64,000 nucleotides of DNA from Agapanthus africanus (Eukaryota > Streptophyta > Magnoliopsida > Asparagales > Amaryllidaceae), in assembly GCA_030015575.1 (NCBI GenBank), contig JASDDO010000026.1, positions 69,031,433 to 69,095,432 of the forward strand, written 5' to 3'. The first letter of the stretch is position 1, and every line of letters starts with the position of its first letter. The notes under the pieces were generated by a model that made no database searches, had not been told where the DNA came from, and worked only from the letters and a program-made list of their open reading frames with translations. Shown here in pieces: positions 21,473 through 33,988 of the stretch. The position numbers and the translations under genes are program-made.

Positions 21473-24396
21473 TTTAACACCCTAGTTCATTTATTCCAGT
21501 TCTTTTTTGAGTATTTCTTTATTTATGATCTTTTCTTGATTTATTGTGTTTTGGGTGCGAATAGTGTATTTGACATCTGTATTTGCATCCGACCCGACCC
21601 GCTTGCTGGAAACCCGACTTGATCCCTGTTTATGATTTATCCCGGCTTTTTGTGAGAATCTGTGCACTTTCATATTATATTACTGGCATTATATCTGGCA
21701 TCTGCATTTTTAGTATAACAAATAAAAGTCAAATAAAATATTTTAAAAATATCTAGCACGGCCTGCATCATACCCCTGACCCTATAGTAGCATCCGCGTA
21801 TCGTGTTCTCATCCCGTTCAGTGAAACGGACCTGTTTGGATCGCTACGTACACGCTACGTATATCCGTTCTTGGGGGTATGCTTTTTCGTGACCCGGATA
21901 TCCTATTTTGTTTTTGGTTAACACGTATATTATCCGTATTTTCAAACCATGATTTTAGACCCGACCCGGATGTATTTTGGAGTAGTTTTGTATTAGCCAA
22001 AATCTCAAATTTTAACAAATACTTATCCTTACTATTTTTTCTGTTAAAATCATATTCGAATATCTTATTTTAGTTTAAAATATTTTTTAAAAAAAGATTT
22101 GTAACAGACCTCTCTATCTCTCTGTCTCTCCCCTCTCTTTTCTAATATATATGTATTTATATTAAAAAAAATTAAACCTTTCTAAAAACCCATACTTTCC
22201 CCCCACGTCCTCTTTTTCATCTTCTCTATTTTTTACGCCGCCGCCTTCTCGTGTAACCTAACCCACGACACAACCCATCAACCCCGAACCCGACCACACC
22301 GTCGATCATCTCGTCAGCCTCATATCCACCTCGTCGTCCTCTTTCTCTCTCCTCCTCTTCCTCCCAACATCATGACCCATCACCTCGACCGCAACAACCC
22401 AAAACCCATGACCCGAACCTCGCCAGCATCTCGTCGCTGATCACGCCATCGGCCTTACCCCGTCGCCACCACCTCCTCGTTCTCCCCCTCACCCTCATTC
22501 ACAAGCTCTAACCCCTGCACACCTCAAGAACTCAAGCTCCCCGACGAAGAACCTGCCTGCAACCACGCCTGCAGTTCTCATCGTCCCACGCCGCCGATTA
22601 CCTCGTCCTTGACCAACCCAACGTCCTCTCCACCACCCTATCTCCCCTCTCCCCTCTCTCCCAGATCCCAAGCTTTCCCCTGCACAAAACCCCTCGCCCG
22701 ACTTCAAGAAACCCGCAGCCGCCTCGCCATGAAACCTTGCCAGAAACCCCACGACCCATCGTCTTCCTCCCCTCGTCTTCTCCTCTGTCCCAGATAACCC
22801 AGAGCCACACTAAACCCCAGCACCTCATCTTCTTTTTCTTCTGCTTCATCTTTCCTTCTCTTTCTTTTCTTAATCCGGTTTTTCCCGGCCATCACCGGTG
22901 CTGTGCCGTCGCTGATGTTCAGACCGACCCAGAAGACGTTCCCAGCCAGCGTGGTCAACTTCTTGCTAGCCTGGACCTGTCCCATGTGCGCATGTGTACA
23001 TTGCGACGTTTACCCAACGTCGGACACTGCGTATACACCCCATCGTGAGATCCGTTTAGGCAAGTTTACCTTGCTACATGCTATGATACATATTTTGCAT
23101 CTATATGGATAAAAATATCACATGTTGATTACATTGTACATCCATATTAATGTTTTAGTGTTTTCGGATACCCGTTTGTATCCGTATCATTTATTATACA
23201 TCTAGTTGCATGCTAGATTATATTATTTCATATTACTATTATAATATCACCCCATGCGTGATAATGTGCATCCTACGTAGTCATGGAGTTGTAGATGTAA
23301 TCCCTGATAGATATTTGTGCATCTGTGTGTTACTGTGCATCCGTACCTTTATCGTGCACCCGTACTCACTATAGTTTTATTATGAGCATCCGTTTGATAC
23401 CTGCGCTCTACCTGTCATGACCTGATATACCACTACTTGACATATTACCTGATCCTATTTCTAATGCCGACAATCCTGACATGTTTTCCTGACGGACGTA
23501 TACTGTTGTCTGCATAGACAAACCTGTACCTGCTTGATCCTGTGTTGGCATTAGCTCCAGACTTATCAATACCTGACTTGAACACATAACTTGGGAGTAA
23601 GGGGAAATCAATGATGAAACCTGACTTATAAGTCAATAGTTCGACGCTTATACTGATCAGTTTTGGGGGCTAGGCTAGTCCCGGGATGCTGCTGCTGACA
23701 TCATTCATCTGTACATGTTTCCTGTTTTGTGCTTAGCGGCACGTCTCGGTTTCAGCCCGAGAATCTGGACCGTGGTCCCGGGCATGCACGGGATACTATT
23801 GAATTACATCGACGATTCATTAAATTGATTTCAAAGACTTGAGAGAAATTAACCCAGTAGCATAGATTACACACCGCATGCACATACACTTCACTGTTCC
23901 ATATTCATGTTACTGTTATACACTCATTACTGTTCATACTCATGCCTGCATATCTTGTTACCTCCTGATTATATTTTATTATTTGATTTTATGACGCACT
24001 GACTTCTGGGTTTTGCATGGTCCAGATCCTCTATCTCTGTCACAGGCCGACCAGGAATACTTCAGTCGACAGGCCGAACAGTGAGGAGCAATTTGGTATT
24101 TAGTTTAGTTTAGTTTAGTTTTCTTCCAGCATTTTCATTTCCTGATGTGAGCCCGTATTTCGGACGTACTTTCCAGATGTTTGCTTATTGGATTTATTGC
24201 TTCCGCATATATTACTTCTTGACTCGTTTATTCTGGCATATGGACATGTACTAGACAGTTCATTTTATTTTTATTGTTCTTGATATCTTATAGACAGCCG
24301 TAATGTGACTGTAGAGGGATATTTCCTAGCCACAGATAGCATGGTTAGCTCTGTCATGTGCCGATCTTAGCGCATTCTGGGACGCGGGGCGTGATA
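21473..24396 (+). repeat. H 5' LTR
   Basis: It starts TTTAACACCCTAG (the right LTR has TGTAACACCC) and ends GGGGCGTGATA (expected GTGACA). The first third is AT-rich. 22100-22900 is pyrimidine-rich with many CCG and CTC runs, which creates spurious ORFs on both strands. TTTAG is tandemly repeated near 24100-24118, with four units here and fewer in the right LTR. Confidence 0.92.
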
Positions 24397-24405
24397 GGAT
24401 TTGTT

Positions 24406-24423
24406 TGGTATCAGAGCCATAGG
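24406..24423 (+). other. H primer-binding site (tRNA-iMet)
   Basis: TGGTATCAGAGCCATAGG lies 9 bases after the LTR end. It is the standard initiator-Met primer site of plant chromoviruses. Confidence 0.93.
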
Positions 24424-24885
24424 ATTTAGATTAATCGGGTTTGATTCTTTTGTAGTTGGGTCTTGGACCCAATACACGAATCAGAAAACCCGTAATTAAG
24501 AACATGTCCTGCCATATTGTTATCGTGATTCTTGAATCATATCTTTCTCTTGACCCTTGTCTTGACGATATGCAAACATCCTTGCATCTCGACTTGTGAT
24601 CCTTTTGGTTCCCTATTGTTTCTCTCGTCCTATTCCTTTGATTCGGATACTAGGATTTGGGCGACTTGAACGGAGTTATGTGATTGTAACTATGAACTGC
24701 AGTATGGTTACAATGTGGTACTCTATTTAAGTAACTTGGAGTCCTAGTCTTGATTCACTTCCTTGTTTTAAGGCCATTGTATTACCTTGCTTCTCTCGGT
24801 TTCATTGCATACCAGTTTATGTTCATCGCAAGTTTTGAATCTTGTTTATCATACTAATCCTCTTTGGTGTCTTGGTTTCAGGATC

Positions 24886-25600
24886 ATGGCGGATAGAGAA
24901 CTGCGATCGTACCAGAGGCATGTTGATGACGCCGCATTGCTTGGAGTAATTCATGGGATGCTGGAGAACCAGAAGCAGCAAACCGAGCTGAACCAGCGAC
25001 AAGCCGAAGCTTGAAGCAGAATAGCGGATCCATGGATGCACATGTGGCTGAGTGGACACGGCTCAGTCGATTCGCGGGACCTTTGGTGGCCAAAGAAGCT
25101 GATAGGGCATGAAGGTTCATGCGTAGTTTGGACGTGGAAATCCATAGGCACATTATATCTCTGGGATTAACCACTTTCTTGCAAGTTCTTAAAGCAGCCA
25201 GAGAGCAGCAGAGCTTATCAGTGAAGACAAGGGGTACACAACAGCAGACAGTTATGGTACGGAAGCCGGCTTTTGCGTCGAACCGAGCGCCTATACGCAG
25301 AGGTATTCCAGTGAACCGACGTGGTATCGTACCGATGAAGAAGCCTATCGTGCCCTAGCAGAAAGGAAGGTTGTTTTGTGACTTCTGCCGTCTACCCGGA
25401 CACTTGCAGAGGGAGTGTCGAAGGAGGCTTGGACTCTGTTTGGTTTGTGGATCAGCGGATCATAATATCAATGCTTGTCCGTCGAATCTTCGTTTGAAGG
25501 AAGATTCTCAGAGGCCATCACAGCGGCAGATTCAGGGGCAGAAGCGGATAACTCAGGGACCTAATCAAGCTCGAGCCTTTACTCTGACGGCCTAAGAGGC
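24886..25600 (+). pseudogene. H gag with internal deletion
   Basis: The start MADRELRSYQRHVDD at 24886 is followed by a stop at about 25012. Downstream frames give FMRSLDVEIHRHIISLGLTTFLQVLKAAREQQ (about 25110-25210), the C-terminal gag region, and then two perfect CX2CX4HX4C zinc knuckles at 25371-25480 (CDFCRLPGHLQREC and CLVCGSADHNINAC). The whole is only about 235 codons. The middle of gag, about 150 codons in related elements, is missing. The knuckles bind genomic RNA during packaging. Confidence 0.82.
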
Positions 25601-25985
25601 CAAGGCTTCAGATGAAATTGTTTCAGGTATCCTACTTGTTCATGATTTTCCCGTATTAGCATTATTCAATTCTGGTGCATCCCATTGTTTTATGTCGTCC
25701 AAGTTTATTGCAGCACATTCGATTTCTTGCACGACCCTGTCTAGTTGTTGGGACATACACACTGGGAAGGGGAAGATCATATCTAGTAGTGAGTGCAAGG
25801 ATTGTTCTGTTGTTATTTGCGGACGTGATTTATTCGCGGATTTCTTGGTGATCGATACTGGCAGTTATGATATTGTCTTGGGAATGAACTTTCTCGGCAC
25901 TTTCCACGCTCACATTGATTGTAAGGCAAAGAAAGTGATTTTCCAGATTCCCGGACATCCGGAATTTGTTTTTGCTGGAGGTAGC
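25601..25985 (+). pseudogene. H aspartic protease with mutated active site
   Basis: VLALFNSGASHCF stands where the family has DSGA, so the catalytic Asp is now Asn (GAT to AAT, in a CpG). Further on, VICGRDLFADFLVI and YDIVLGMNFLG match the chromovirus protease pattern. The frame is separated from gag by a TAA at about 25593. The downstream linker leads directly into RT in the same frame. Confidence 0.85.
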
Positions 25986-27430
25986 AGTTCCGTTGGGCCA
26001 GTCGAGTTTAGGGCTAGGCTGACACACAGTGTTCTTTCGACAATGGAAGTTGATAAGGAGAAAGCGCCAATTGTAGTTCGAGAGTTCATGGACGTGTTCG
26101 AGGACATCTCGGGTTTACCGCCAAAACGAGATGTGGAGTTCGTGATTGATCTTCTTCCTGATGCAGCGCCAATCTCAAAGGCGTACTATCCGATCACACC
26201 AGTGGAGTTGGAAGAAGTGAAGAAGCAGGTTACCGAATTGCTAGTGAAGGGTTGGATTCACAGCAGCAATTCACCTTGGGGAGCTCCAGTTTTTCTAGTC
26301 AAGAAGAAAGATGGCACAAGGAGGATGTGCATCGATATCGAGAATTAAACTGGGTGACCATTAAGAATAAGTACCCGATCCCTCACATTGGCGAATTGTT
26401 CGAGCAGCTTAGTAGAGCGAGGGTATTCTCGAAGCTGGATTTGCGATCCGGATATCATCAGGTCCGAATTAAATCAGAGTATATTTGCAAGACTGCGTTC
26501 CGAACTCGATATGGACATTACGAGTATTTAGTGATGCCATTCGGAGTCACGAATGCACCAGCGATATTTATGGACTTGATGAACCGAATCTTTTCACCGT
26601 TCTTGGACCAATGTATAGTGGTGTTCATCGATGATATTCTGATCTATTCGAGAAGCCTGGAAGAACATGCAGAACACTTGAATATCGCACTGCAGACATT
26701 GAGGCAAGAAAGATTATATGCAAAGATGAGCAAGTGTAAGTTTTGGCTTGAAGAAGTGAAGTTTTTGGGGCACGTCGTATCCGGAGATGGAATCGCCGTT
26801 GATCCCGAGAAGATTGCATCAGTTCAAGATTGGCCGATTCTGAGGAATGTAGCAGAGATCAGAAGTTTTCTTGGACTTGCCGGATATTACCGAAGATTCG
26901 TGGAGAATTTTGCTCGCTTAGCTGAGCCTTTGACCAAGCTTACACAGAAGGAGGTACCGTTCGTATGGACGGATAGATTGCGTCAGCTTTTGAGGCGTTG
27001 AAGCAAAGGTTGATAACCGCTCCTATTTTGACCGTACCAGACGGTTCCGGAGGATTGGTGATTCATAGCGACGCATCTGGGAAAGGTTTGGGATGTGTTT
27101 TGATGCAGCATGGGAAAGTTATAGCTTATGCATCGTGGCAGTTGAAGACCCATGCGAAGAATTACCCAACTCATGATTTGGAGTTTGCAGCAGTGTTTTT
27201 CCTTTTGAAGATTTGAAGACACTACTTATTGGGCGAAAGGGTCGAAGTATTCACCAATCACAAAAACCTAAAGTATGTGTTAACGCAGAAAGAGCTTAAC
27301 ATGAGGCAGCGTCGATTGTTGGAGCTGATGGCTGACTACGATCTTGATCTCAAGTACCATCCGGGGAAAGTTAATGTAGTACCGGATGCGCTTAGTCGGT
27401 TTCCAGCAATTCGGATGTTGACGGCATAGA
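25986..27430 (+). pseudogene. H reverse transcriptase and RNase H (frameshifted)
   Basis: RT starts with [20 protein letters not shown] and [18 protein letters not shown], breaks by frameshift at about 26335-26345, and resumes at [16 protein letters not shown]. Following blocks are [29 protein letters not shown] and the catalytic [12 protein letters not shown] (IDD, about 26622). RNase H follows a second frameshift at about 26985: [17 protein letters not shown], then [16 protein letters not shown] with a TGA at 27214-27216 in place of the usual Trp, then [11 protein letters not shown] (the usual D changed to N) and [15 protein letters not shown]. These domains copy RNA into DNA and remove the RNA strand. 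Confidence 0.9.
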
Positions 27431-27495
27431 AGGAGCTTATCGAGGATTTTCGGAGATTCGAGTTGGAGATCGTGCTACCACATTCTTTGGGATAG

Positions 27496-28485
27496 TTGAT
27501 GCAGCTGCAAGTACAGTCGTTGTTGATCAAGAGTATTAAAGCAGCGCAGTCGCACGATCCAAGATTGCAGAAGTTTCGAGAACAGGTTGAAGCGGGACTT
27601 CGAACGGACTTGTTGATTCTTGAAGATGGTTCGTTGCGATATGGTAGCCGTTTGTGTGTGCCAAAAGGAGATATTCGCGAAGAAGTTATAAGGGAGGCAC
27701 ACGGTTCCGCATATTCTGTACATCCAGGAGGCACGAAGATGTATCATGATCTACGACAGCATTTCTGGTGGGAAGGCATGAAAAGGGAGATTACCCTCTT
27801 TGTAGAGAAGTGCTTGGTGTGTCAGGAAGTTAAGGCTGAACATCAAAGGGTAGCTGGTTTATTGCAACCACTTCCGATTCCTCAGTGGAAGTGGGAACAT
27901 ATAACCATGAATTTCGTGACAGCTTTACCGCGGAGTCCAAAGGGCAACAATGCTGTGTGGGTGATTGTTGATCGATTGAACAAGGAATCTCATTTCATAT
28001 CGTTTCGAGTTGGTCAGTCGACGGAAGCGTTAGCAGAACGGTACATGCAGGAGATTATGAGATTGCATGGAGTACCTGTGAGTTTCATCTCCGATCGTAA
28101 TACCCAATTCTTATCGCACTTCTGGAGGAGTTTACAGGAAAGTTTGGGGACGCGATTGAATTTTAGCACCGCTTATCATCCTCAGACAGACGGCCAGTCG
28201 GAGAGAATGATCCAAACTCTGGATGACATGTTGAGAGCTTGCATGTTAGACTTCAAGGGCTCGTGGGAGAATCATCTACACTTGGTGGAGTTTTCGTACA
28301 ATAACAGCTTTCAGGCGACTATTAAGATGGCTCCATTCGAAGTATTGTATGGTCGCAAGTGTCGCTCACCCATTTGTTGGGACGATGTTGGAGAACGAAG
28401 ATTGTTGGGACCGGATTTGATCGTGCAAACAGTGGAGAAAGTTAATACTATCCGAAATCACATGAAGGCAGCACAAGATCGGTAG
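27496..28485 (+). pseudogene. H integrase, long open segment
   Basis: This is one open frame of 329 codons. The HHCC zinc domain is HGSAYSVHPGG…CLVCQEVK. In the core, the first catalytic Asp position reads ITMNFVTALP (usually MDF), the second is FISDRNTQF, and the Glu is in GQSERMIQTLDDML. The Asp-to-Asn change should inactivate strand transfer. A TAG at about 28484 replaces a Gln codon before the C-terminal domain. Segment 27430-27495 continues upstream of the first Met in the same domain. Confidence 0.9.
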
Positions 28486-28947
28486 AAGAGTTGGGCCGAT
28501 ACATCGAGAAGACCTCTAGAGTTCGCTGTTGGTGATCTGGTATTCTTGAAGATATCACCGACTAGAGAAGTGATTCGTTTTAGGAGTCGAGGCAAGCTTA
28601 TTCCTCAATTTGTTGGGCCTTTCAAGATTATTGAACATGTTGGAGAAGTGGCTTATCGATTAGCATTACCACCATCTTTGGCGAATGTTCATGACGTGTT
28701 TCATGTATCTCAACTCCGTAAGTATGTTCGAGATGAAACACACGTGCTAGATCATTCAGAGCTGACTGTAAGGGAGGATTTGGCCTATGAAGAACGACCG
28801 ATGTCGATTGTTGATCGAAGAGAAAAGCTCCTCAAGAACAAGGTTATCCCTCTCATACTTGTTTCGTGGGGAAATCGCTCGCACGGAGAATCGACTTGGG
28901 AACGAGAAGACGAGATTCAACAGAAGTTTCCAGACCACTTCTTGTAG
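28486..28947 (+). pseudogene. H integrase C-terminus and chromodomain
   Basis: The stretch with VGDLVFLKISPTREVIRF…GKLIPQFVGPFKIIEHVGEVAYRLALP is the GPY/F region, and NVHDVFHVSQLRKY follows. The end (about 28777-28947) is a chromodomain: YEERPMSIVDRREK, VSWGNRSHGESTWE and FPDHFL. Chromodomains of this family direct integration to heterochromatin. This C-terminal module, together with the long LTR, supports the Tekay/Del lineage. Confidence 0.9.
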
Positions 28948-29017
28948 ATTCATGTTTGTCTATCTTTTCTTGTTCTGGGAATTTCGAGGACGAAATTCTT
29001 TTTGTAGTTGGGTATAA

Positions 29018-31937
29018 TGTAACACCCTAGTTCATTTATACCAGTTCTATTTTGAGTATTTCTTTATTTATGGTCTTTTCTTGATTTATTGTGTTTTGAG
29101 TGCGAATAGTGTATTTGACATCTGTATTTGCATCCAACCCGACCCGCTTGCTGGAAACCCGTCTTGATCCTTGTTTATGATCTATCCCGGCTTTTTGTGA
29201 GAATCCGTGCACTTTCATGTTATATTACTGGCATTATATCTGGCATCTGCATTTTTAGTATAACAAATAAAAGTCAAATAAAATATTTTAAAAATATCTA
29301 GCATGACCTGCATCATACCCCTGACCCTGTGGTAGCATCCGCAGATTGTGTTCTCGTCCCGTTCAGTGAAACGGCCCCGTTTGGATCGCTACGTACACGC
29401 TACGTGTATCCGTTCTTGGGGGTATGCTTTTTCGTGACCCGGATATCCTATTTTGTTTTTGGTTAACACGTATATTATCCGTATTTTCAAACCATAATTT
29501 TAGACCCAACCCGGGCGTGTTTTGGAGTAGTTTTTGTATAAACCAAAATCTCAAATTTTAACAGATACTTATCCTTGCTATTTTTTTCTGTTAAAATCAT
29601 ATTCGAATATCTTATTTTAGTTTAAATTTTTTTTAAAAGATTTGTAACAAACCTCTCTCTCTCTCTCTCTCTCTCCTCTCTTTTCTAATATATATGTATT
29701 TTATATTAAAAAAAATTAAACCTTTTTAAAAACCCATACTTTCCCCCCACGTCCTCTTCTTCATCTTCTCTATTTTTTTCGCCACTGCCTTCTCGTGTAA
29801 CCTAACCCATACCACAACCCATCAACCCCAAACCCGACCTCGCCGCTGAACATCTTGTCGGCCTCGTATCCACCTCCTCATCCTCTTTCTCTCTCCTCCT
29901 CTTCCTCCCAACATCACGACCCATCACCCCGATCGCAATAACCCAAAACCCACGACCCAAACCTCGCGAGCATCTCGTCGCCGATCATGCCGTCGGCCTC
30001 ACCCCATCGCCACCACATCCCCGTTCTCCCCCTCGCCCTCATTCACAAGCTCTAACCCCTGCACACCTCGAGAACTCAAGCTCCCCGACGAAGAACCTGC
30101 CTGCAACCACGCCTGCAGTTCTCGTCGTCCCACACCGCCGATCACCTCGTCCTTGACCAACCCAATGTTCTCGCCATTACCCTATCTCCCCTCTCTCCTC
30201 TCTCCTACTCCAGATCCCAAGCTTTCCCCTGCACAAAAACCCTCGCTCGACTTCAAGAAACCCGCAGTCGCCTCGCCGTGAAACCTTGCCAGAAACCCCA
30301 CGACCCATCGTCTTCCTCCCCTCGCCTTCTCCTCTCTCCCAGATAACCCAGAGCCACACTAAACCCCAGCACCTCCTCTTCTTTTTCTTCTTCTTCATCT
30401 TTCCTTCTCTTTCTTTTCTTGATCCGGTTTTTCCCGGCCATCACCGGAGCTGTGCCGTCGCTGACGTTCAGACCGACCCAGAGGACATTCCCAGCCAGCA
30501 TGGTCACCTTCTTGCTTTTCCTGGACCTGTCTCGTGTGCGCGTGTGTACATTGCGACGTTTACCCGACGTCGGACGCTGCGTATACACCCCGTCGTGAGA
30601 TCCGTTCAGGCAAGTTTACCTTGCTACATGATATGATACATATTTTGCATCCATATGAATAAAAATATCACATGTTGATTGCATTGTACATCCATATTAA
30701 TGTTTTAGTGTTTTCGGATACCCATTTGTATCCGTATCATTTATTATACATCTAGTTGCATGCTAGATCATATTATTTCATATTACTGTTATATTAGCAC
30801 CCCATGCGTGATAATGTGCATCCTACGTAGTCATGGAGTTGTAGATGTAATCCCTGATAGATATTTGTGCATCCGTGTATTACTGTGCATCCGTACCTTT
30901 ATCGCGCACCCGTACTCGCTACAGTTCTATTATGAGCATCCGTTTGATACCTGTGCACTACCTGTCATGACCTGATATACAACTACTTGACATATTACCT
31001 GATCCTGTTTCTAATGCCGACAATCCTGACATGTTGTCCTGACGGACGTATCCTGTTGTCTGCATAGACAAACCTGTACCTGCTTGATTCTGTGTTAGCA
31101 TTAGCTCCAGACTTATCAATACCTGACTTGAACACATAACTTGCGGGTAAGGGGAAATCAATGATGGAACCTGACTTGTAACTCAACAGTTCGACGCTTA
31201 TACTGATCAGTTTTGGGGGGTAGGCCAGTCCCGGGCTGCTGCTGCTGACATCATTCATCTGTACATGTTTCCTGTTTTGTGCTTAGTGGCATGTCTCGGT
31301 TTTAGCCCGAGAATCTGGACCATGGTCCCGGGCATGCACGAGATACTATTGAGTTATATCGACGATTCATTAAATTAATTTCAAATACTTGAGAGTAATT
31401 AACCCAGTAGCATAGATTACTCACCGCATACACATACACTTCACTGTTCCATATTCATGTTACTATTATACACTCATTACTGTTCATACTCATGCCTGCA
31501 TATCTTTTTACCTCCTGATTATATTTTATTGTTTGATTTTATGATGCACTGACGTCTGGGTTTTGCATGGCCCAGATCCTCTATCTTTGTCACAGGCCGA
31601 CCAGGAATACTTCAGTCGACAGGCTGAACAGTGAGGAGCAATTTGGTATTTAGTTTAGTTTAGTTTTCTTCCAGCATTTTCATTTCCTGATGTGAGCCCG
31701 TATTTGGGACGCACTTTCCAAATGTTTGCTTATTGGATTACTTCCGCATATATTACTTCTTGACTCGTTTATTCTGGCATATGGACATGTACTAGATAGT
31801 TCATTTTATTTTTATTGTTCTTGATATCTTATAGACAGCCGTAATGTGACTGTGGAGGGATGTTTCTTAGCCACAGGTAGCATGGTTGGTTCTGTCACGT
31901 GCCAATCTTAGCGCACTCTGGGATGTAGGGTGTGACA
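29018..31937 (+). repeat. H 3' LTR
   Basis: It begins TGTAACACCCTAG and ends AGGGTGTGACA, with ATATT directly after. It is collinear with the left LTR throughout. A (CT)n run lies at about 29653-29683. Confidence 0.93.
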
Positions 31938-31942
31938 ATATT
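31938..31942. other. Target duplication ATATT, right of H
   Basis: Second copy of the 5-bp duplication. B sequence (GGATGTTCTCC…) resumes. Confidence 0.9.
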
Positions 31943-33060
31943 GGATGTTCTCCTCCTGTCCAAAGAGGCACGAGATTCCCTGATCAAGGAATTATAAGAG
32001 CCCGATCAGTTCCAAGCTTTCCTCATGGAAGAGAAGATGAAAGATGAACTGGCAGAGGTCCACACGGCTGACATTAGTTTCAACGATGAAGATCTCCTCC
32101 TCGGTACGTGCGAACATAATCGCCCGTTATACGTCACAAGGTACTGCCACGACATCAAGATAAGGAAAATTCTTGTCGACAACGGATCCTCCATCAACAT
32201 TCTCAACGTGAGAGTGCTGAAGGAGATTTGCATAAACGTTCAGCACCTAGCCCGAGACAAAATTACCATCTCCGGATTCGACTCACATTCATCACGGATG
32301 CTCGGGTCCGTAATACTGACGTTGCGCTTCAGGTTGCTCGTTACCGACATCAAATTTCATGTCATCGACGCCAAGACTTGCTATAATGTTTTGCTTGGCA
32401 GGCCTTGGTTACATGAGTACAATGTTATCCCTTCTACACAACATCAGTGTATGAATTATTTCAAAGACGGGTTAGAATACACCGTCACAAGGGAGCTAAA
32501 TCCGTTCTCCGTAAACGAGGTCCGAAAGTATGAAGACGTAAAGTACTTCCTACCAAACTTCGAGGATACGGAAAGGTGTCACAAGCCGGAGGATAAACGG
32601 AAGCTCGTCACCACTATCTCGATCTTTGGGAGCGATACCGAGGAAGATGAAAAAATAGTCTACTCGGGACAGCCCCAGAAAGAAAATAATAGGCCCGGAC
32701 CATCTACTCCTATTTTGGTCTTTGGCAGCGACTCTGAGGACGAGTCCAACACAGTGTGCTCTATTCGTCCGTCAGTGCAAACCTTTACCGGAATAGATCA
32801 GAGTCTACCGCCTCGGCGTTATAGGGAACTTGATGCGCTCGATACATACAGCGTATAAGAACTACAGACTTTCTACGTCCCTCCCAGGCGAAGAGGTGAA
32901 AAGGAGATCCTCTTCTACTAATCTACGGAGACCAAAGTAGAAAAAGAAGTCTGGCATAGTGCCGATTTTGCACTCGACAGAATTCAACCAATCCGTCTGC
33001 CAAGATACTACACGGATGGATTGAAAAGGCTGTTAAGACGCTAAGGTGTACCCCTCGAAC
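31943..33060 (+). pseudogene. Element B protease region
   Basis: The frame at 32025-32858 (277 codons) has the active site KILVDNGSSINIL (D52-N53-G54), the DNG(S) variant of Tat-lineage proteases, and LLGRPWLHEYNVIPS further on. After the protease come two acidic motifs, SIFGSDTEEDE and LVFGSDSEDE, separated by YSGQPQKENNRPGPS. A stop at about 32858 (TATAAGAAC; A has TCCAAG) is followed by readable sequence to about 33060, including RRRGEKEILFY and DFALDRIQPIRLPRYY. The A copy at 49749-50795 keeps this whole stretch open. Confidence 0.88.
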
Positions 33061-33988
33061 AAACTGTTCGACAAGCCCAATTATACAAAAAGATTTGGGA
33101 TATTCCCGGGACTCAGCGAAAAATGCCCAACGGGAAGATGGGGACAACTGGGCTCGGATACGTTTGGTCCAAGAAAAGGGAGCTGTGCCACAGCTGCCAC
33201 GTCATAAACAACTCTAGTGAAGGGGAAAACGCTTTTCCAAATGGCCGTGACGTTGAAACAGAGCGAAATCCTGCTCTAAGAACATTAAGTCCGTCGCTCG
33301 AAGAACAAATAGGCAAGCTAATAAAAGAAACTTGTTAAAAGAGCCGAGATAAAAATTTGGATATTTGTGGACGAGGAATAATAGACCTTTATTGATCTTG
33401 CCATTCTGCCGCAAAATGGCCATTTATGAAAATGCCAGGATGCAGCGACTCAATGAGCAATCTGCGAAAAAGGAAGACTATAATGCTCTTCATCCCTGTC
33501 CCGCTGTATGTCCTCGCGAAAGGGGAAAATCCCGAAATAGAGGCAAAAATAGGGCAAAGAACACAAACTACGTTCGAAGAAAATAAAGCGGATCTAAGAA
33601 GCCGTGCAATCGAGGAAAAGTCGATTGGAACCCGTCCTTTATAAAGAAAATGGGTCGGGAATACTCTTTCCCCCAAGGCAAGATGAGGAAAATATTCAAG
33701 CTTGTCATGAAGCACCAAATGATGACACTTCCGGAGTCTTGTCACCCCGAACAAATAAATGAGGTCCGTCATCCGGATTATTGCTTCTACCACCGAGCAA
33801 TAGGTCATCCCCTCGAAGACTGCTTTACCTTCAAAGACTGGGTAGAAAACCAGTATCAGTAAGGCAGGTTCGCATTGTCCGGCAGCTGGAGGGTAACCCC
33901 GCCGCAAAGGAATGAGCCAAAGAGGACCTATACCGTGAGGATAGGGCCAGTTCAATTATAAAAAGGGAAGCGAACTCGTACCTGCCAT
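33061..33988 (+). pseudogene. Element B linker with third knuckle-like module
   Basis: Between protease and RT lie MAIYENARMQRLNEQSA (about 33415-33460), a basic stretch (RERGKSRNRGKNRAKN), YSFPQGKMRKIFKLVMKHQMM (about 33662-33722), and HPDYCFYHRAIGH…DCFTFKDWVEN (about 33772-33850). The last two parts repeat the pattern of the gag knuckle at 19850-20030. B carries a ~60-bp insertion relative to A near 33350. Nucleic-acid binding is an inference from the Cys/His spacing. Confidence 0.7.

Larger units (their letters stand above)
21473..31937 (+). mobile_element. Element H: Tekay/Del-like chromovirus, complete but inactive
   Basis: Two 2.9-kb LTRs (21473-24396 and 29018-31937) frame a Ty3/gypsy interior ordered gag, protease, RT, RNase H, integrase, chromodomain. 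A tRNA-iMet PBS and a 5-bp target duplication (ATATT) complete the structure. In the first ~430 bases I count about 25 LTR mismatches by eye, mostly transitions, so the insertion is not recent. The coding region has several stops, frameshifts and catalytic Asp-to-Asn changes. It was inserted into the gag-pol linker of B, in the same orientation. Confidence 0.93.

Noticed and set aside
22737-23048. 103-aa ORF in H LTR and its copy at 30286-30636
   Set aside because: Both lie at the same place in the two LTRs, in pyrimidine-rich sequence. Lengths differ between copies and no domain is seen.
24406-24423. tRNA-like sequence
   Set aside because: It is only an 18-base primer site. No cloverleaf surrounds it.
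32923-33955. Long minus-strand ORFs opposite B pol (for example 33389-33955)
   Set aside because: They are antisense shadows of the pol frame. They share no content with the true antisense ORFs at 58627-60110.
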